The notes below the pieces were generated by a model. The model ran no database searches. It was not told where the DNA came from and worked only from the letters and a program-made list of their open reading frames with translations. Below, in pieces: positions 1 through 8,234 of a DNA stretch of 45,098 nt. Source of the DNA: an uncultured Pelagibacteraceae bacterium (GTDB taxonomy: Bacteria; Pseudomonadota; Alphaproteobacteria; Pelagibacterales; Pelagibacteraceae); contig CACKGF010000004.1 of NCBI GenBank assembly GCA_902599625.1, positions 1 to 45,098 on the forward strand, given 5' to 3'. Every line of letters begins with the position of its first letter. Position 1 is the first letter of the stretch. The translations under genes were made by a program, and so were the position numbers.

Positions 1-1
1 T

Positions 2-958
2 AAATATATTTTATCAATTTTTGTTGCCCTACTTGTATTTACACATTCAAATGCTGCTGAAAAATGGGATATGGCTCTGGCTTATGGTGCTGGAAACTTT
101 CATTCAGCAAACGCAACTGAATTTGCAAATAACGTAACAAAAAAAAGCAAAGGCAAACTCACTATAGTTACTCATCCAGGTGGTTCTCTATTTAAAGGTG
201 GAGAAATTTTTAGAGCTGTTAGAACTGGTCAGGCTCCAATTGGAGAAAGGTTTATGTCAGCTTTAGGTAAAGAAGATCCATTACTAGAAATCGACTCACT
301 TCCATTTTTAGCGACTTCGTATGGCGATGCTATGAAACTTTATAAGGCTTCAAAAGCTGAAATTGCAAAAAGTTTAGATAAAAAAGGACTTGTATTTTTG
401 TATGCAGTTCCATGGCCAGCTCAAGGTTTGTACTCTAAAAAAGAAATTAATAGTGTAGCAGATCTTAAAGGTTTAAAATTTAGAGCTTATAACAGTGCAA
501 CTGTAAGAATCGCAGAGTTAACTGGAATGGCTCCAACTAAAATTGAAGCTGCTGAGATATCTCAAGCATTTTCAACAGGAGCTGTTGAGAGTATGATTAC
601 CTCTCCAACAACTGGTAAGAATAAAAAGATTTGGGAAAATGGTGTAAAATATTTTTATGACATTGCAGCATGGTTTCCAAAAAACATGATTATAGCAAAC
701 AAAGAGGCGTGGAATAAATTAGATAAGGCGACTCAAGATTTAATCATGAAAGAAGCAGCAGTTGCTGAGAGAAAAGGTTGGCAACTTTCTAAAATGGGAA
801 ATAAAAATGACAAAAAAGCTTTAGCTGATGCTGGCATGACTGTTGGTAAAGTTAATGCTGCTTTAAAATCTCATTTTGAAAAAGTCGGTCAAACAATGTC
901 TAAAGAATGGGCTAGTAAAGCTGGTTCAAGAGGACAAACTGTTTTATCAAAATATTAA
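2..958 (+). CDS. dctP: TRAP transporter substrate-binding protein (DctP family), 5' end cut
   Basis: Periplasmic solute receptor of a tripartite ATP-independent (TRAP) importer, which delivers an organic acid to the DctQ/DctM membrane subunits. The reading frame is open to the left edge. The first 20 or so visible codons encode a hydrophobic stretch ending in SNAA before EKWD, a typical signal-peptide end, so the real start lies just outside the window and the ATG at 71 is internal. DctP-family signs include the LKGLKFRAY segment, whose Arg (codon 482-484) fits the conserved carboxylate-binding arginine, and the later SMITSP segment. dctQ and dctM follow on the same strand after a hairpin terminator. 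The substrate cannot be read from sequence; the neighbouring 5-oxoprolinase genes make 5-oxoproline or a related carboxylate a reasonable guess. Confidence 0.9.
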   Translation, partial: KYILSIFVALLVFTHSNAAEKWDMALAYGAGNFHSANATEFANNVTKKSKGKLTIVTHPGGSLFKGGEIFRAVRTGQAPIGERFMSALGKEDPLLEIDSLPFLATSYGDAMKLYKASKAEIAKSLDKKGLVFLYAVPWPAQGLYSKKEINSVADLKGLKFRAYNSATVRIAELTGMAPTKIEAAEISQAFSTGAVESMITSPTTGKNKKIWENGVKYFYDIAAWFPKNMIIANKEAWNKLDKATQDLIMKEAAVAERKGWQLSKMGNKNDKKALADAGMTVGKVNAALKSHFEKVGQTMSKEWASKAGSRGQTVLSKY

Positions 959-970
959 CAATTTAAAATA

Positions 971-999
971 AAAGGCCATCTATATAAGGTGGCCTTTTT
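971..999 (+). terminator. Intrinsic terminator / attenuating hairpin between dctP and dctQ
   Basis: A 10-base-pair stem (971-980 with 988-997, one G-T wobble) encloses a 7-base loop and runs into five T residues at 995-999. It lies 12 bases after the dctP stop and ends 5 bases before the dctQ start. The position suits partial termination or 3'-end protection, which would give more binding protein than membrane subunits. No separate promoter for dctQ is visible in the gap. Confidence 0.85.
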
Positions 1000-1004
1000 A
1001 AATT

Positions 1005-1487
1005 ATGTTAATCAAAATAGAAAACTTCCTTCAACGAGTTTATAAATTTTCAGGTATATTAGCAGCTATATTTCTCATACTTGTTGCAGTTTTTATTTTA
1101 ATTGGAATATCGTCTCGAATTTTTGATTTTTACATAAGAGGTTTGTCAGAGTATTCAGGATATTGTATGGCTGCCTCAACTTTTTTTGCACTTGCTTATA
1201 CATTTTCAGAGGGCGGCCACATAAGAATAACTTTATTTTTAGAAAAAATGGGTAGTCGACTAAAAAAGATATTTGAGCTTTGGTGCTTGTCCATTTCCTC
1301 AATTTTTTCTGGATTCCTTTTTTTCTATTTCAGTAAGATGTTATTTGTTTCTTATAAATTTCAGGAGAGAAGTGAAGGGGCTGATGAAATTTTAATTTGG
1401 ATACCCCAGACAAGTTTGGCCTTTGGATCCTTTATTTTTTTTATATGTATTTTACATCATCTTTTAAAAGCTTTTAAAAATGACTGA
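1005..1487 (+). CDS. dctQ: TRAP transporter small permease subunit (DctQ family)
   Basis: Small membrane subunit of the TRAP importer, which pairs with DctM in the inner membrane. The 160-residue product has about four hydrophobic segments (roughly residues 15-40, 50-70, 90-115 and 130-155), the normal DctQ size and topology. A GGHIRI segment follows the second helix, as in other DctQ proteins. The ATG lies only 5 bases after the T-run of the upstream terminator and has no recognisable Shine-Dalgarno sequence. The 3' end overlaps dctM by 8 bases, so the two are probably translationally coupled. Confidence 0.88.
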   Translation: MLIKIENFLQRVYKFSGILAAIFLILVAVFILIGISSRIFDFYIRGLSEYSGYCMAASTFFALAYTFSEGGHIRITLFLEKMGSRLKKIFELWCLSISSIFSGFLFFYFSKMLFVSYKFQERSEGADEILIWIPQTSLAFGSFIFFICILHHLLKAFKND

Positions 1488-2790
1488 AATTATATTAGCA
1501 ATTTTTTTTATTACTGTTTTATTATTGTTTTTAAGTAGTGGTGTATGGGTTGCTCTAAGTATGATTGGTGTCTCAGCCATTGCAATGGAACTATTCACAT
1601 CAAGACCGGTTGGTGATGCAATGGCAACAACAATTTGGGGAATGTCATCTTCATGGACACTTACTGCCCTTCCTTTATTTGTTTGGATGGGTGAAATATT
1701 ATTTAGAACTAAATTATCTGAAAATCTTTTTGAAGGACTTTCTCCATGGATGCAAAAGCTCCCAGGAGGACTTATTCACGTAAATGTTGTCGGCTGTGCA
1801 ATTTTTGCAGCCATTTCAGGTTCCTCTGCAGCAACAGTTGCAACTGTAGGTAAAATGTCTATACCAGAACTTCGTAAAAGAAATTATCCAGAAAAGATAT
1901 TACTTGGAAGTCTAGCTGGGTCTGGAACCTTAGGTTTATTGATACCACCATCTATAATTTTAATAATTTATGGCGTAACAGTTCAAGAGTCTATTGCTAA
2001 GCTTTTTATTGCAGGAATTTTCCCTGGAATAATGATTGCTATTATTTTCATGACTTACGTTGTTATTTGGTCATTGATGAACAAAAATAAAATGCCTGTC
2101 TTGACAGAAGAAATTCCTTTTATTGAAAAAATAAAAAAATCAGGCAAACTAATTCCAGTAATATTGTTAATTGTATCCGTAATTGGATCTATTTACTCAG
2201 GTGTAGCCACTGCAACAGAAGCAGCTTCACTAGGGGTAGTTGGAGCATTAATATTATCTTTTTTTCAAAAAAGTTTAACAGTGGATTCATTTAAGAAGTC
2301 CTTATTAGGAGCAACCAAAACCTCTTGTATGATTGGATTTATTCTTGCTGGATCAACTTTTCTTTCACTAGCAATGGGCTTTACTGGATTACCGAGAAAT
2401 TTAGCAATTTGGATAGATACAATGCAGCTATCACCTTACATTTTAATTATTGTTTTGATGATTTTTTATATAATTCTTGGAATGTTTTTAGACGGAATAT
2501 CTGCAGTGGTTTTAACAATGGCAATAATTGAGCCAATGATCAGACAAGCTGGTTTTGATATGATTTGGTTTGGCATATTCTTAGTTGTTGTAGTTGAAAT
2601 GGCACAAATAACTCCCCCTGTTGGATTTAATTTATTTGTCTTACAAGGGATGGCGGAAAAAGATATGGGATATATAGCTAGAAGTGCTTTCCCACTTTTT
2701 CTTTTAATGGTTCTAGCAACAGTAATAATTATTATATTTCCCGAAATAGCTCTATGGCTTCCTGAGAAAATGATTCAGAATATAAATTAA
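1480..2790 (+). CDS. dctM: TRAP transporter large permease subunit (DctM family)
   Basis: Main membrane subunit of the TRAP importer, which carries out sodium-driven uptake of the solute delivered by DctP. The 436 residues form about a dozen hydrophobic helices, the usual DctM length. Family segments visible are FAAISGSSAATVATVG near residue 110, GTLGLLIPPSI near 150, and ITPPVGFNLFVLQG near 370. The start overlaps dctQ by 8 bases. The stop shares four bases (TTAA, 2787-2790) with the stop of the convergent TPR gene, leaving no room for a conventional terminator. Confidence 0.93.
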   Translation: MTEIILAIFFITVLLLFLSSGVWVALSMIGVSAIAMELFTSRPVGDAMATTIWGMSSSWTLTALPLFVWMGEILFRTKLSENLFEGLSPWMQKLPGGLIHVNVVGCAIFAAISGSSAATVATVGKMSIPELRKRNYPEKILLGSLAGSGTLGLLIPPSIILIIYGVTVQESIAKLFIAGIFPGIMIAIIFMTYVVIWSLMNKNKMPVLTEEIPFIEKIKKSGKLIPVILLIVSVIGSIYSGVATATEAASLGVVGALILSFFQKSLTVDSFKKSLLGATKTSCMIGFILAGSTFLSLAMGFTGLPRNLAIWIDTMQLSPYILIIVLMIFYIILGMFLDGISAVVLTMAIIEPMIRQAGFDMIWFGIFLVVVVEMAQITPPVGFNLFVLQGMAEKDMGYIARSAFPLFLLMVLATVIIIIFPEIALWLPEKMIQNIN

Positions 2791-3287
2791 TATTTAGACT
2801 CTTTTTTGCCTTCTATTACAAGTTTAAGTTCTTTGTACTCTTTACAATTACAATCTTTTAAAACGGCAAGTCTTTCTTTAGCTTTATCTAACCTATTAGT
2901 GACCACAAATAATTCCCCCATGTATTCGTTTATACCTACATGCTTAGGATCTAATTCAAGCCCCATCGAATAATATATTTCTGCATTTTCGTAATCACCA
3001 ATTTTTCTATGTGCAAAGCCTAAATAGTTTAGTGTATCAGGGTCTGCAGGAAATTTTTTATTATGTTTTAATAAATATCCAATAGCTTTTTTGTAATGTT
3101 TTTGTGCTTTATCTGTTTTATTCTTTTTTTCAAATTTTTTTGCTTTATTTATCATTTTTTCTCCAATTTGGTATTGGCTTACTGGTTTAGCTTCACCACT
3201 ACTAGATCCACCACTGCTACCTGCTGAAAAAACAGGACTAGTAATTAAAACAAATAATAAGGCAGTTAAAAATTTTTTGTACATCAT
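2787..3287 (-). CDS. Exported tetratricopeptide-repeat (TPR) protein
   Basis: A 166-residue protein with an N-terminal signal peptide (basic MMYKK, then a hydrophobic run ending near SPVFSAGSS) and a Ser/Gly-rich linker. About two to three TPR units follow, roughly residues 60-150, with typical positions in LNYLGFAHRKIGDYENAEIYY. It is probably periplasmic and would bind another protein; no catalytic motif is seen. It overlaps the end of pxpA in an ATGA arrangement, so the two are likely co-translated. A link to 5-oxoproline use is suggested only by this coupling. Its stop codon overlaps that of dctM on the other strand. Confidence 0.82.
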   Translation of the reverse strand: MMYKKFLTALLFVLITSPVFSAGSSGGSSSGEAKPVSQYQIGEKMINKAKKFEKKNKTDKAQKHYKKAIGYLLKHNKKFPADPDTLNYLGFAHRKIGDYENAEIYYSMGLELDPKHVGINEYMGELFVVTNRLDKAKERLAVLKDCNCKEYKELKLVIEGKKESKY

Positions 3288-4057
3288 TTAAATTTTTTTA
3301 ATTCATCAAGTGGCATTAAGTCTAAGTTATTTTCTTTTAAATTTTCCTTAACCTTTAGAGCCGTTTCTAAGGATGAAAGATTATCTCCATGTATACATAC
3401 TGAATCAATTTCACAAGGAATTTGTTTACCAGAGAGACAATTTAACGCTTGGTTTTTTACCATCTTTAAAACATGTTCTTGTGCCTCAATTGGATCTGTT
3501 ATTAAAGCAGTACTTTTTTTTCTTGAAACTAAGTTTCCGTCATCTTCGTAATTTCTATCTGCAAAAATTTCACAAGCAACCTTCATTCCTAATTTTTTGG
3601 CAGACAACTCCATTTTTGAGCCTGTAGGAACTAAATAAATTAAGTCTTTGTTAATTTTGTAAATTGTTTTTGCAATAACGTTTGCCAACTCGATGTCCTC
3701 ACATGCCATATTATTTAAAGCGCCATGAGGCTTAATATGAGATACACTGACCTCATTTTGTTGCGCGATTTCTTGAAGTATATGGTATTGTTCTTGAATA
3801 AGTTTCTCGATTTCAACTGATGAAAGATTAATTCTTTTTCTTCCAAAATTTTCAGGATCATTAAATGATGGATGTGCTCCAATACTTACACCTTTTTTTT
3901 TTGATATTTTTATAGTTTCTCTCATAGTATCTTCATCTCCCGCATGATAACCACAAGCAATATTTGCAGAATTGACTATACCTAATAGTTCAGGATCATA
4001 TTTATTTGAGTGGTGTTTAGATTTCTCACCTAAATCACAATTAATATTAATTTCCAT
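3284..4057 (-). CDS. pxpA: 5-oxoprolinase subunit A (LamB/YcsF family)
   Basis: Subunit of the prokaryotic ATP-dependent 5-oxoprolinase PxpABC, which opens 5-oxo-L-proline to L-glutamate. The 257 residues match the usual family length. The LamB/YcsF signature is clear: NCDLGE at the start, NIACGYHAGD near residue 35, GAHPSFNDPENFGR near 60, and HIKPHGALNNMACED near 110. In many bacteria pxpA lies in line with pxpB and pxpC. Here it is divergent, separated by 27 bases from pxpB, so both promoters must overlap in that gap or lie inside the genes. The downstream partner is a TPR protein gene. Confidence 0.93.
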   Translation of the reverse strand: MEININCDLGEKSKHHSNKYDPELLGIVNSANIACGYHAGDEDTMRETIKISKKKGVSIGAHPSFNDPENFGRKRINLSSVEIEKLIQEQYHILQEIAQQNEVSVSHIKPHGALNNMACEDIELANVIAKTIYKINKDLIYLVPTGSKMELSAKKLGMKVACEIFADRNYEDDGNLVSRKKSTALITDPIEAQEHVLKMVKNQALNCLSGKQIPCEIDSVCIHGDNLSSLETALKVKENLKENNLDLMPLDELKKFK

Positions 4058-4084
4058 AATTTATGAGTTAAAGTATAACATGGC

Positions 4085-4756
4085 ATGATCAAAAATATAT
4101 ACAATCTTGGCGACGCAGCTTTATATTGTGATTTTGGTGAAAGGGTAGATAAAGACACTAATCTTAAAGTAATAAATTATTTTAATGATATAAGAGAAAA
4201 AAAAATTACTGGGATAAAAAACATTGCACCTTCGTATAACAAATTAATAATTTATTTTGATTTAGAGCTTACAAACTATAAAAAGATAAAAGACACTGTA
4301 GAAAATCTAGATATTTCAACTTTTGATGAAACTAAAACAAAACTAGTAATGATACCAGTGTGTTTTGATGATGAGTTTGCACTTGACTTAGAAAGGGTTG
4401 AAAAAAGAGTGGGTTTAGGAAAAAAAGAGATAGTCAATCAATTAATATCTCAAAAATATTTTTGTTATATGACAGGATTTATTGCTGGCATGCCTTTCCT
4501 TGGTGATATTAAAGAAAAAATCAGATTAGATAGGCTTGAAACTCCAAGGGTTAAAGTACCTAAGGGCTCAGTAGGTATTACGGAACAATTCTGTAATATC
4601 TATACTTTTGAAAGTCCGGGTGGATGGAATATTATTGGTAACTCACCTAAAAAAATTTTTACTAAAGATCAAACTAAATTAACATTAATCGATCCAGGTG
4701 ATGAAGTAGAGTTCTTCGAAATTTCAAAAAAGGAATATTCAAAATTTAATGAGTAA
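4085..4756 (+). CDS. pxpB: 5-oxoprolinase subunit B (KipI family)
   Basis: Subunit of 5-oxoprolinase PxpABC; the same family includes the Bacillus KipI kinase inhibitor. The 223 residues carry family marks: LGDAALYCDFG at the N-terminus, IAPSYNKLIIYFD near residue 50, GFIAGMPFLGDI near 135, TPRVKVPKGSVGI near 155 and SPGGWNIIGNSP near 180. The start ATG at 4085 gives the expected N-terminus; an ATG at 4080 is out of frame. The gene overlaps pxpC by 8 bases and is divergent from pxpA. With all three subunits present, the metabolic role is preferred over KipI-like regulation. Confidence 0.92.
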   Translation: MIKNIYNLGDAALYCDFGERVDKDTNLKVINYFNDIREKKITGIKNIAPSYNKLIIYFDLELTNYKKIKDTVENLDISTFDETKTKLVMIPVCFDDEFALDLERVEKRVGLGKKEIVNQLISQKYFCYMTGFIAGMPFLGDIKEKIRLDRLETPRVKVPKGSVGITEQFCNIYTFESPGGWNIIGNSPKKIFTKDQTKLTLIDPGDEVEFFEISKKEYSKFNE

Positions 4757-5696
4757 AAATAGTTTTAAAGTATTAAGACCTGGTATAAATACCACTTTTC
4801 AAGATTTAGGAAGAGATAACTTATATCATGTAGGCCTTCCATTTAGTGGAGCAATAGACAAAAGGAATTTTCTAATTGCCAACTCATTAATTACTAATAA
4901 AGATGATGATGCAGTATTAGAGTTTGCATACCAAGGACCCTTACTCGAATTTTCTGGAAGTCAAACCTCAATTGTAATCACAGGTAATGTTAATTTTAAG
5001 ATAATTAAAAAAGACACCTCTGAAATAAAAGGTGAATGTTATAGAACTTACAATTTAAATAATAAAGACTGTCTTGATATTATATCAACTGAAAAGTCAG
5101 TCTATGGCTACCTTTCAGTAAAAGGTGGTTTTCAGATTAATAAATTTTGTAATAGTTATTCGACAACTGTTAGAGCTGAAGTAGGTCCTAATGATGGAAA
5201 AAAAATAGAGATTGGACAAACAATAATCTTAAATACTGTTAATAGCGCAATTGAAAAAAGTTTAGAATACTTAAACTCAAAAATAGAATTTATAAGAGTG
5301 ATAAAGGGTACAAACTTTGATTACTTTTCAGAAGATTCAATCAAAGATTTTACAAGTAAAGATTTTATTGTTTCAAAACTTACCGATAGAATGGGAATGA
5401 GATTAAGTGGACCTAAAATTAAAAATTTAAAGAAAACAAACATCAAATCTGAAGGATTGGGAAAAGGAGTAATACAAGTTCCAGCTGATGGAGACCCCAT
5501 AGTAATGCTTTCAGACCATGGAACAATAGGCGGTTATCCAAAAATTGCTGTTGTAATAAGTGCAGATTATGACAAGTTAGCACAATGCCCACCTGGAGAA
5601 AAAATCAAATTTAAAATTGTAAATCTTACAGAGGCAGAAAATTTATATAAAATTTATACTATGGAAACTAAGAACATAATTAATAAAATAAGATGA
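4749..5696 (+). CDS. pxpC: 5-oxoprolinase subunit C (KipA / biotin-dependent carboxylase-like family)
   Basis: Third subunit of the ATP-dependent 5-oxoprolinase. The 315 residues start with KVLRPGINTTFQDLGR, the family signature, followed by GLPFSGAIDKRNFLIAN, and contain GKGVIQVPADGDPIVMLSDH and GGYPKIAVV toward the C-terminus. The start lies 8 bases inside pxpB and the stop overlaps the following EamA gene by 4 bases (ATGA), so pxpB-pxpC-EamA form one coupled unit. There is no sign of truncation. Confidence 0.93.
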   Translation: MSKNSFKVLRPGINTTFQDLGRDNLYHVGLPFSGAIDKRNFLIANSLITNKDDDAVLEFAYQGPLLEFSGSQTSIVITGNVNFKIIKKDTSEIKGECYRTYNLNNKDCLDIISTEKSVYGYLSVKGGFQINKFCNSYSTTVRAEVGPNDGKKIEIGQTIILNTVNSAIEKSLEYLNSKIEFIRVIKGTNFDYFSEDSIKDFTSKDFIVSKLTDRMGMRLSGPKIKNLKKTNIKSEGLGKGVIQVPADGDPIVMLSDHGTIGGYPKIAVVISADYDKLAQCPPGEKIKFKIVNLTEAENLYKIYTMETKNIINKIR

Positions 5697-6568
5697 ATTT
5701 TATAACAAGATTACCGGGTCCACTATTAGTTTTTTTTGGTGCCACTAGTTTAAGTTTTGGGGGAATGATTGTAAAATCTTTTGAGGGCGCCACATTATGG
5801 CAGATCCTTTTTTGGAGATCTCTTTTTTTTATTTTAGTTGTATCAATTTTTTTACTCATTACTTATAAAAAAAATGTTTTTCATGCTTTTAAGAAATCAG
5901 GCTTCCCCGGTCTTATTGGCGGTATAGTTTTATCTTCAGGGTTTTGTGGCTACGTTTTTGCGATGTATAATACAACAGTAGCCAATGCTAATTTTATTAT
6001 TCAAACTCAAACAATTTTCCTAGCAATCTTTGGATATTTATTTTTAAAAGAAAAAATTTCAAAATTAACTTTAATATCAATTATACTAGCTATCTCTGGT
6101 ATTATTTTAATGGTTGGGGGATCTTTGTCTCCAGGACAAATGTCTGGAAATATTGCAGCATTTATTATGCCAGTGTCATTTGCAATCTTAATTATTATTA
6201 TTAGAAAATATCCAGATGTAGACATGATACCGTTACAATTAATTGCTGGAATAGTTGCAATGTCTGTTGGTTATTTGGTTGCAGGTAAAATTAATATTTC
6301 TTCATATGATATATTTTTGGGTTTTCTAGCAGGTTTTTTTCAATTAGGTTTTGGTTTTATTTTTATAACAATTGGAGCAAGATCTACGCCCTCAGCAATT
6401 GTTGGTATCATAATGCTCACTGAAGCTATTCTTGGACCTCTTTGGGCATGGTTATTTGTGAGTGAAAATCCACCATTTATTGTTTTAATTGGGGGGTCAA
6501 TTGTATTATTCGCTGTATTACTACAGTTTTACAATGTTATTAAGTTAGAAAAAAAAACTATTTCTTAA
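5693..6568 (+). CDS. EamA/DMT-family permease, coupled to pxpBC
   Basis: Inner-membrane protein of the drug/metabolite transporter superfamily: 291 residues, about ten hydrophobic segments arranged as two EamA repeats (roughly residues 5-140 and 150-285). The family-typical LTEAILGPLWAWLFV lies in the second repeat. The substrate cannot be read from the sequence. The ATGA overlap with pxpC suggests a job linked to 5-oxoproline or glutamate, as importer or exporter. The promoter of the glycine-riboswitch transcript begins at or just after its stop codon. Confidence 0.87.
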   Translation: MNFITRLPGPLLVFFGATSLSFGGMIVKSFEGATLWQILFWRSLFFILVVSIFLLITYKKNVFHAFKKSGFPGLIGGIVLSSGFCGYVFAMYNTTVANANFIIQTQTIFLAIFGYLFLKEKISKLTLISIILAISGIILMVGGSLSPGQMSGNIAAFIMPVSFAILIIIIRKYPDVDMIPLQLIAGIVAMSVGYLVAGKINISSYDIFLGFLAGFFQLGFGFIFITIGARSTPSAIVGIIMLTEAILGPLWAWLFVSENPPFIVLIGGSIVLFAVLLQFYNVIKLEKKTIS

Positions 6569-6595
6569 TGACGATTATCAAAAATATGCTAATAT
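6568..6595 (+). promoter_or_regulatory. Candidate extended -10 promoter for the gcv transcript
   Basis: TAATAT at 6590-6595 is preceded by TG at 6587-6588, an extended -10 pattern. ATGACG at 6568-6573, spaced 16 bases away, matches the -35 consensus at four of six positions. A start about 7 bases downstream would place the RNA 5' end almost exactly at the base of the first riboswitch stem, which is why this site is preferred. It is assigned by eye only. Confidence 0.5.
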
Positions 6596-6600
6596 ACTTA

Positions 6601-6745
6601 GATACGGGAGAGACTACATAGTAGCGCCGAAGGAGCAAAAAACCCCAGAAACTCTCAGGCAAAAGGACCGTACATATTAACTCTGGAAAGAGACAAATTC
6701 TCGCCGAAGGAGCTAAAATCTCTCAGGCACCACGACAGAGGGGGT
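6601..6745 (+). ncRNA. Tandem glycine riboswitch (two aptamers) upstream of gcvT
   Basis: Two glycine-riboswitch aptamers in tandem. Aptamer 1 runs about 6603-6672, with P1 formed by 6603-6607 and 6668-6672; it has the conserved GCCGAAGGAGCAA and CTCTCAGGCAAAAGGAC segments. Aptamer 2 runs about 6681-6740, with P1 formed by CTCTG (6681-6685) and CAGAG (6736-6740); it has CGCCGAAGGAGC and CTCTCAGGC segments. The linker is only about 8 bases. No T-run lies between aptamer 2 and the gcvT start, so control of translation is more likely than termination. In known gcv systems glycine turns expression on. Confidence 0.96.
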
Positions 6746-6760
6746 TAGAGAGTTAATATG
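6673..6760 (+). promoter_or_regulatory. Putative expression platform: 12-base anti-start pairing
   Basis: Bases 6673-6684 are perfectly complementary to 6749-6760, a segment that ends with the gcvT ATG. Bases 6681-6684 are also the 5' strand of the aptamer-2 P1 stem, so the two structures exclude each other. The simplest reading is that glycine binding forms P1 and frees the start, whereas without glycine the linker pairs with the start region and hides it. The complementarity is seen directly; the switching mechanism is inference. Confidence 0.65.
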
Positions 6761-7861
6761 AATATAAAAAAAACTGCACTATACGAACTACATAAAAAGC
6801 ACAACGCTAAGTTTGTTGAGTTTGCCGGCTACAGTATGCCGATACAATACTCTGAGGGAATTGTAAAAGAGCATAATATTACAAGAAATAAATCCGGAAT
6901 TTTCGATGTTTCCCATATGGGGCAGTTATTTATTAAATACAGTAACGATATAACAGACAAACTCCAAGAAATTTTACCAACTGATCTTAAAAATTTAAAA
7001 ATTAATCAAAGCAAGTATTCGTTTTTAATGAAAGAGAATGGGGGAATATATGATGATCTCATCATCACAAGAATGAAAGATCAGTACATGATTATTTTAA
7101 ATGCCGCTTGTAAACAAAACGATCTTCAGATTATTAAAAATACATTGGATGATCAAAATTTGGACATGAACAATAATTTGTCTCTTGTAGCAATACAAGG
7201 TCCAGAGTCTAAAACAATTCTTGAAAATGTAGTTTCAAATGTATCAAAATTAAAGTTTATGAACGGAGAAAATTTTACTTTTAAAAATAATGAAATCTAT
7301 ATTACAAGATCTGGATATACAGGTGAAGATGGATTTGAAATATCATTACCTAATAAAGTCGCAATCTCTTTTGTAGAAGAGTTAATTTCTAAAGGGTCAA
7401 CTTTAATTGGGTTGGGTGCAAGAGATACTTTAAGATTAGAAGCAGGTTTATGCTTGTACGGTCATGACATAAACGAAAATACCAGTCCAGTTGAAGCAAA
7501 TTTAAAGTGGGCAATTTCAAAAAATAGAATAAATGATAACTTTATAGGATCACATCAAATAAAAAAACAAATCGAAGAAGGCGTGTCAAAATTAAGAGTT
7601 GGTATCAAACCAGAGACTAGAGTTATAGCAAGAGAGTCAACGAAAATTTTTGATGAAAAAGACAATGAGATTGGAAAAGTCACTAGCGGAACATTTGGAC
7701 CAAGCGTTAATGCTTCAATCGCAATGGGCTATATTTCAAATTCTCATTCTAAAAAAGATACAAAAGTTTACTTAGAAGTAAGAGGAAAAAAAGTGCCTGC
7801 CAATGTTTGTGATTTGCCATTTTATAAAAAAAGTTATGTGAAAGGAGAAGCCAATGTCTAA
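6758..7861 (+). CDS. gcvT: Aminomethyltransferase, glycine cleavage T-protein
   Basis: T-protein of the glycine cleavage system. It moves the methylene group from the aminomethyl-lipoyl arm of GcvH to tetrahydrofolate and releases ammonia. The 367 residues are the normal length. Motifs include [12 protein letters not shown] near residue 20, FDVSHMGQ near 50, [13 protein letters not shown] near 185 and [19 protein letters not shown] near 225. The ATG at 6758 sits at the end of a segment complementary to the riboswitch linker, and the G-rich run at 6740-6744 lies about 13 bases upstream. The 3' end overlaps gcvH by 8 bases. Confidence 0.97.
   Translation: MNIKKTALYELHKKHNAKFVEFAGYSMPIQYSEGIVKEHNITRNKSGIFDVSHMGQLFIKYSNDITDKLQEILPTDLKNLKINQSKYSFLMKENGGIYDDLIITRMKDQYMIILNAACKQNDLQIIKNTLDDQNLDMNNNLSLVAIQGPESKTILENVVSNVSKLKFMNGENFTFKNNEIYITRSGYTGEDGFEISLPNKVAISFVEELISKGSTLIGLGARDTLRLEAGLCLYGHDINENTSPVEANLKWAISKNRINDNFIGSHQIKKQIEEGVSKLRVGIKPETRVIARESTKIFDEKDNEIGKVTSGTFGPSVNASIAMGYISNSHSKKDTKVYLEVRGKKVPANVCDLPFYKKSYVKGEANV
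7843..7847 (+). promoter_or_regulatory. Shine-Dalgarno site of gcvH inside gcvT
   Basis: AGGAG lies 6 bases before the gcvH ATG at 7854, within the last codons of gcvT. It is one of the few full-strength ribosome sites in the window and fixes the gcvH start. Confidence 0.7.
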
Positions 7862-8234
7862 TACAAAATTTTCAAAAGAACATGAATGGATTACACTAGA
7901 TGGAGAAGTAGGAACTATTGGAATTACAAAACATGCAACTGAAATGTTAGGCGACATAGTATTTGCTGAATTACCTGAGAAAGGATCTAATGTTGAAAAA
8001 GATGGAACTGCGGGAGTGGTAGAGTCCACAAAAGCTGCAAGTGATGTCTATACGCCAGTAAGTGGTGAAGTTGTAGAAATTAATCAATCAATTGTTGACG
8101 ATCCATCAAAAATCAATGCTGACCCAGAAGGTGGAGCATGGTTTTTTAAATTAAAGTTAAAAGATAAATCAGAACTTGATACTCTTATGAATAAAGAAGA
8201 GTACGATAAATTTGCAAAGGAGACATCAGCATAA
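7854..8234 (+). CDS. gcvH: Glycine cleavage system H-protein
   Basis: Lipoylated carrier protein that shuttles the aminomethyl group among the P-, T- and L-proteins. The 126 residues are full length. The lipoylation site is Lys60 in [12 protein letters not shown], preceded by [12 protein letters not shown] near residue 33 and followed by the [13 protein letters not shown] segment near 95. It overlaps gcvT by 8 bases and gcvP by one base (TAATG), so the three genes are tightly coupled. No lipoate enzyme or L-protein gene lies in the window. Confidence 0.97.
   Translation: MSNTKFSKEHEWITLDGEVGTIGITKHATEMLGDIVFAELPEKGSNVEKDGTAGVVESTKAASDVYTPVSGEVVEINQSIVDDPSKINADPEGGAWFFKLKLKDKSELDTLMNKEEYDKFAKETSA

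Noticed and set aside
4749..5696. A biotin-dependent carboxylase or urea carboxylase role for pxpC
   Set aside because: pxpA and pxpB lie beside it, and no biotin-carrier or carboxylase gene is present, so 5-oxoprolinase is preferred.
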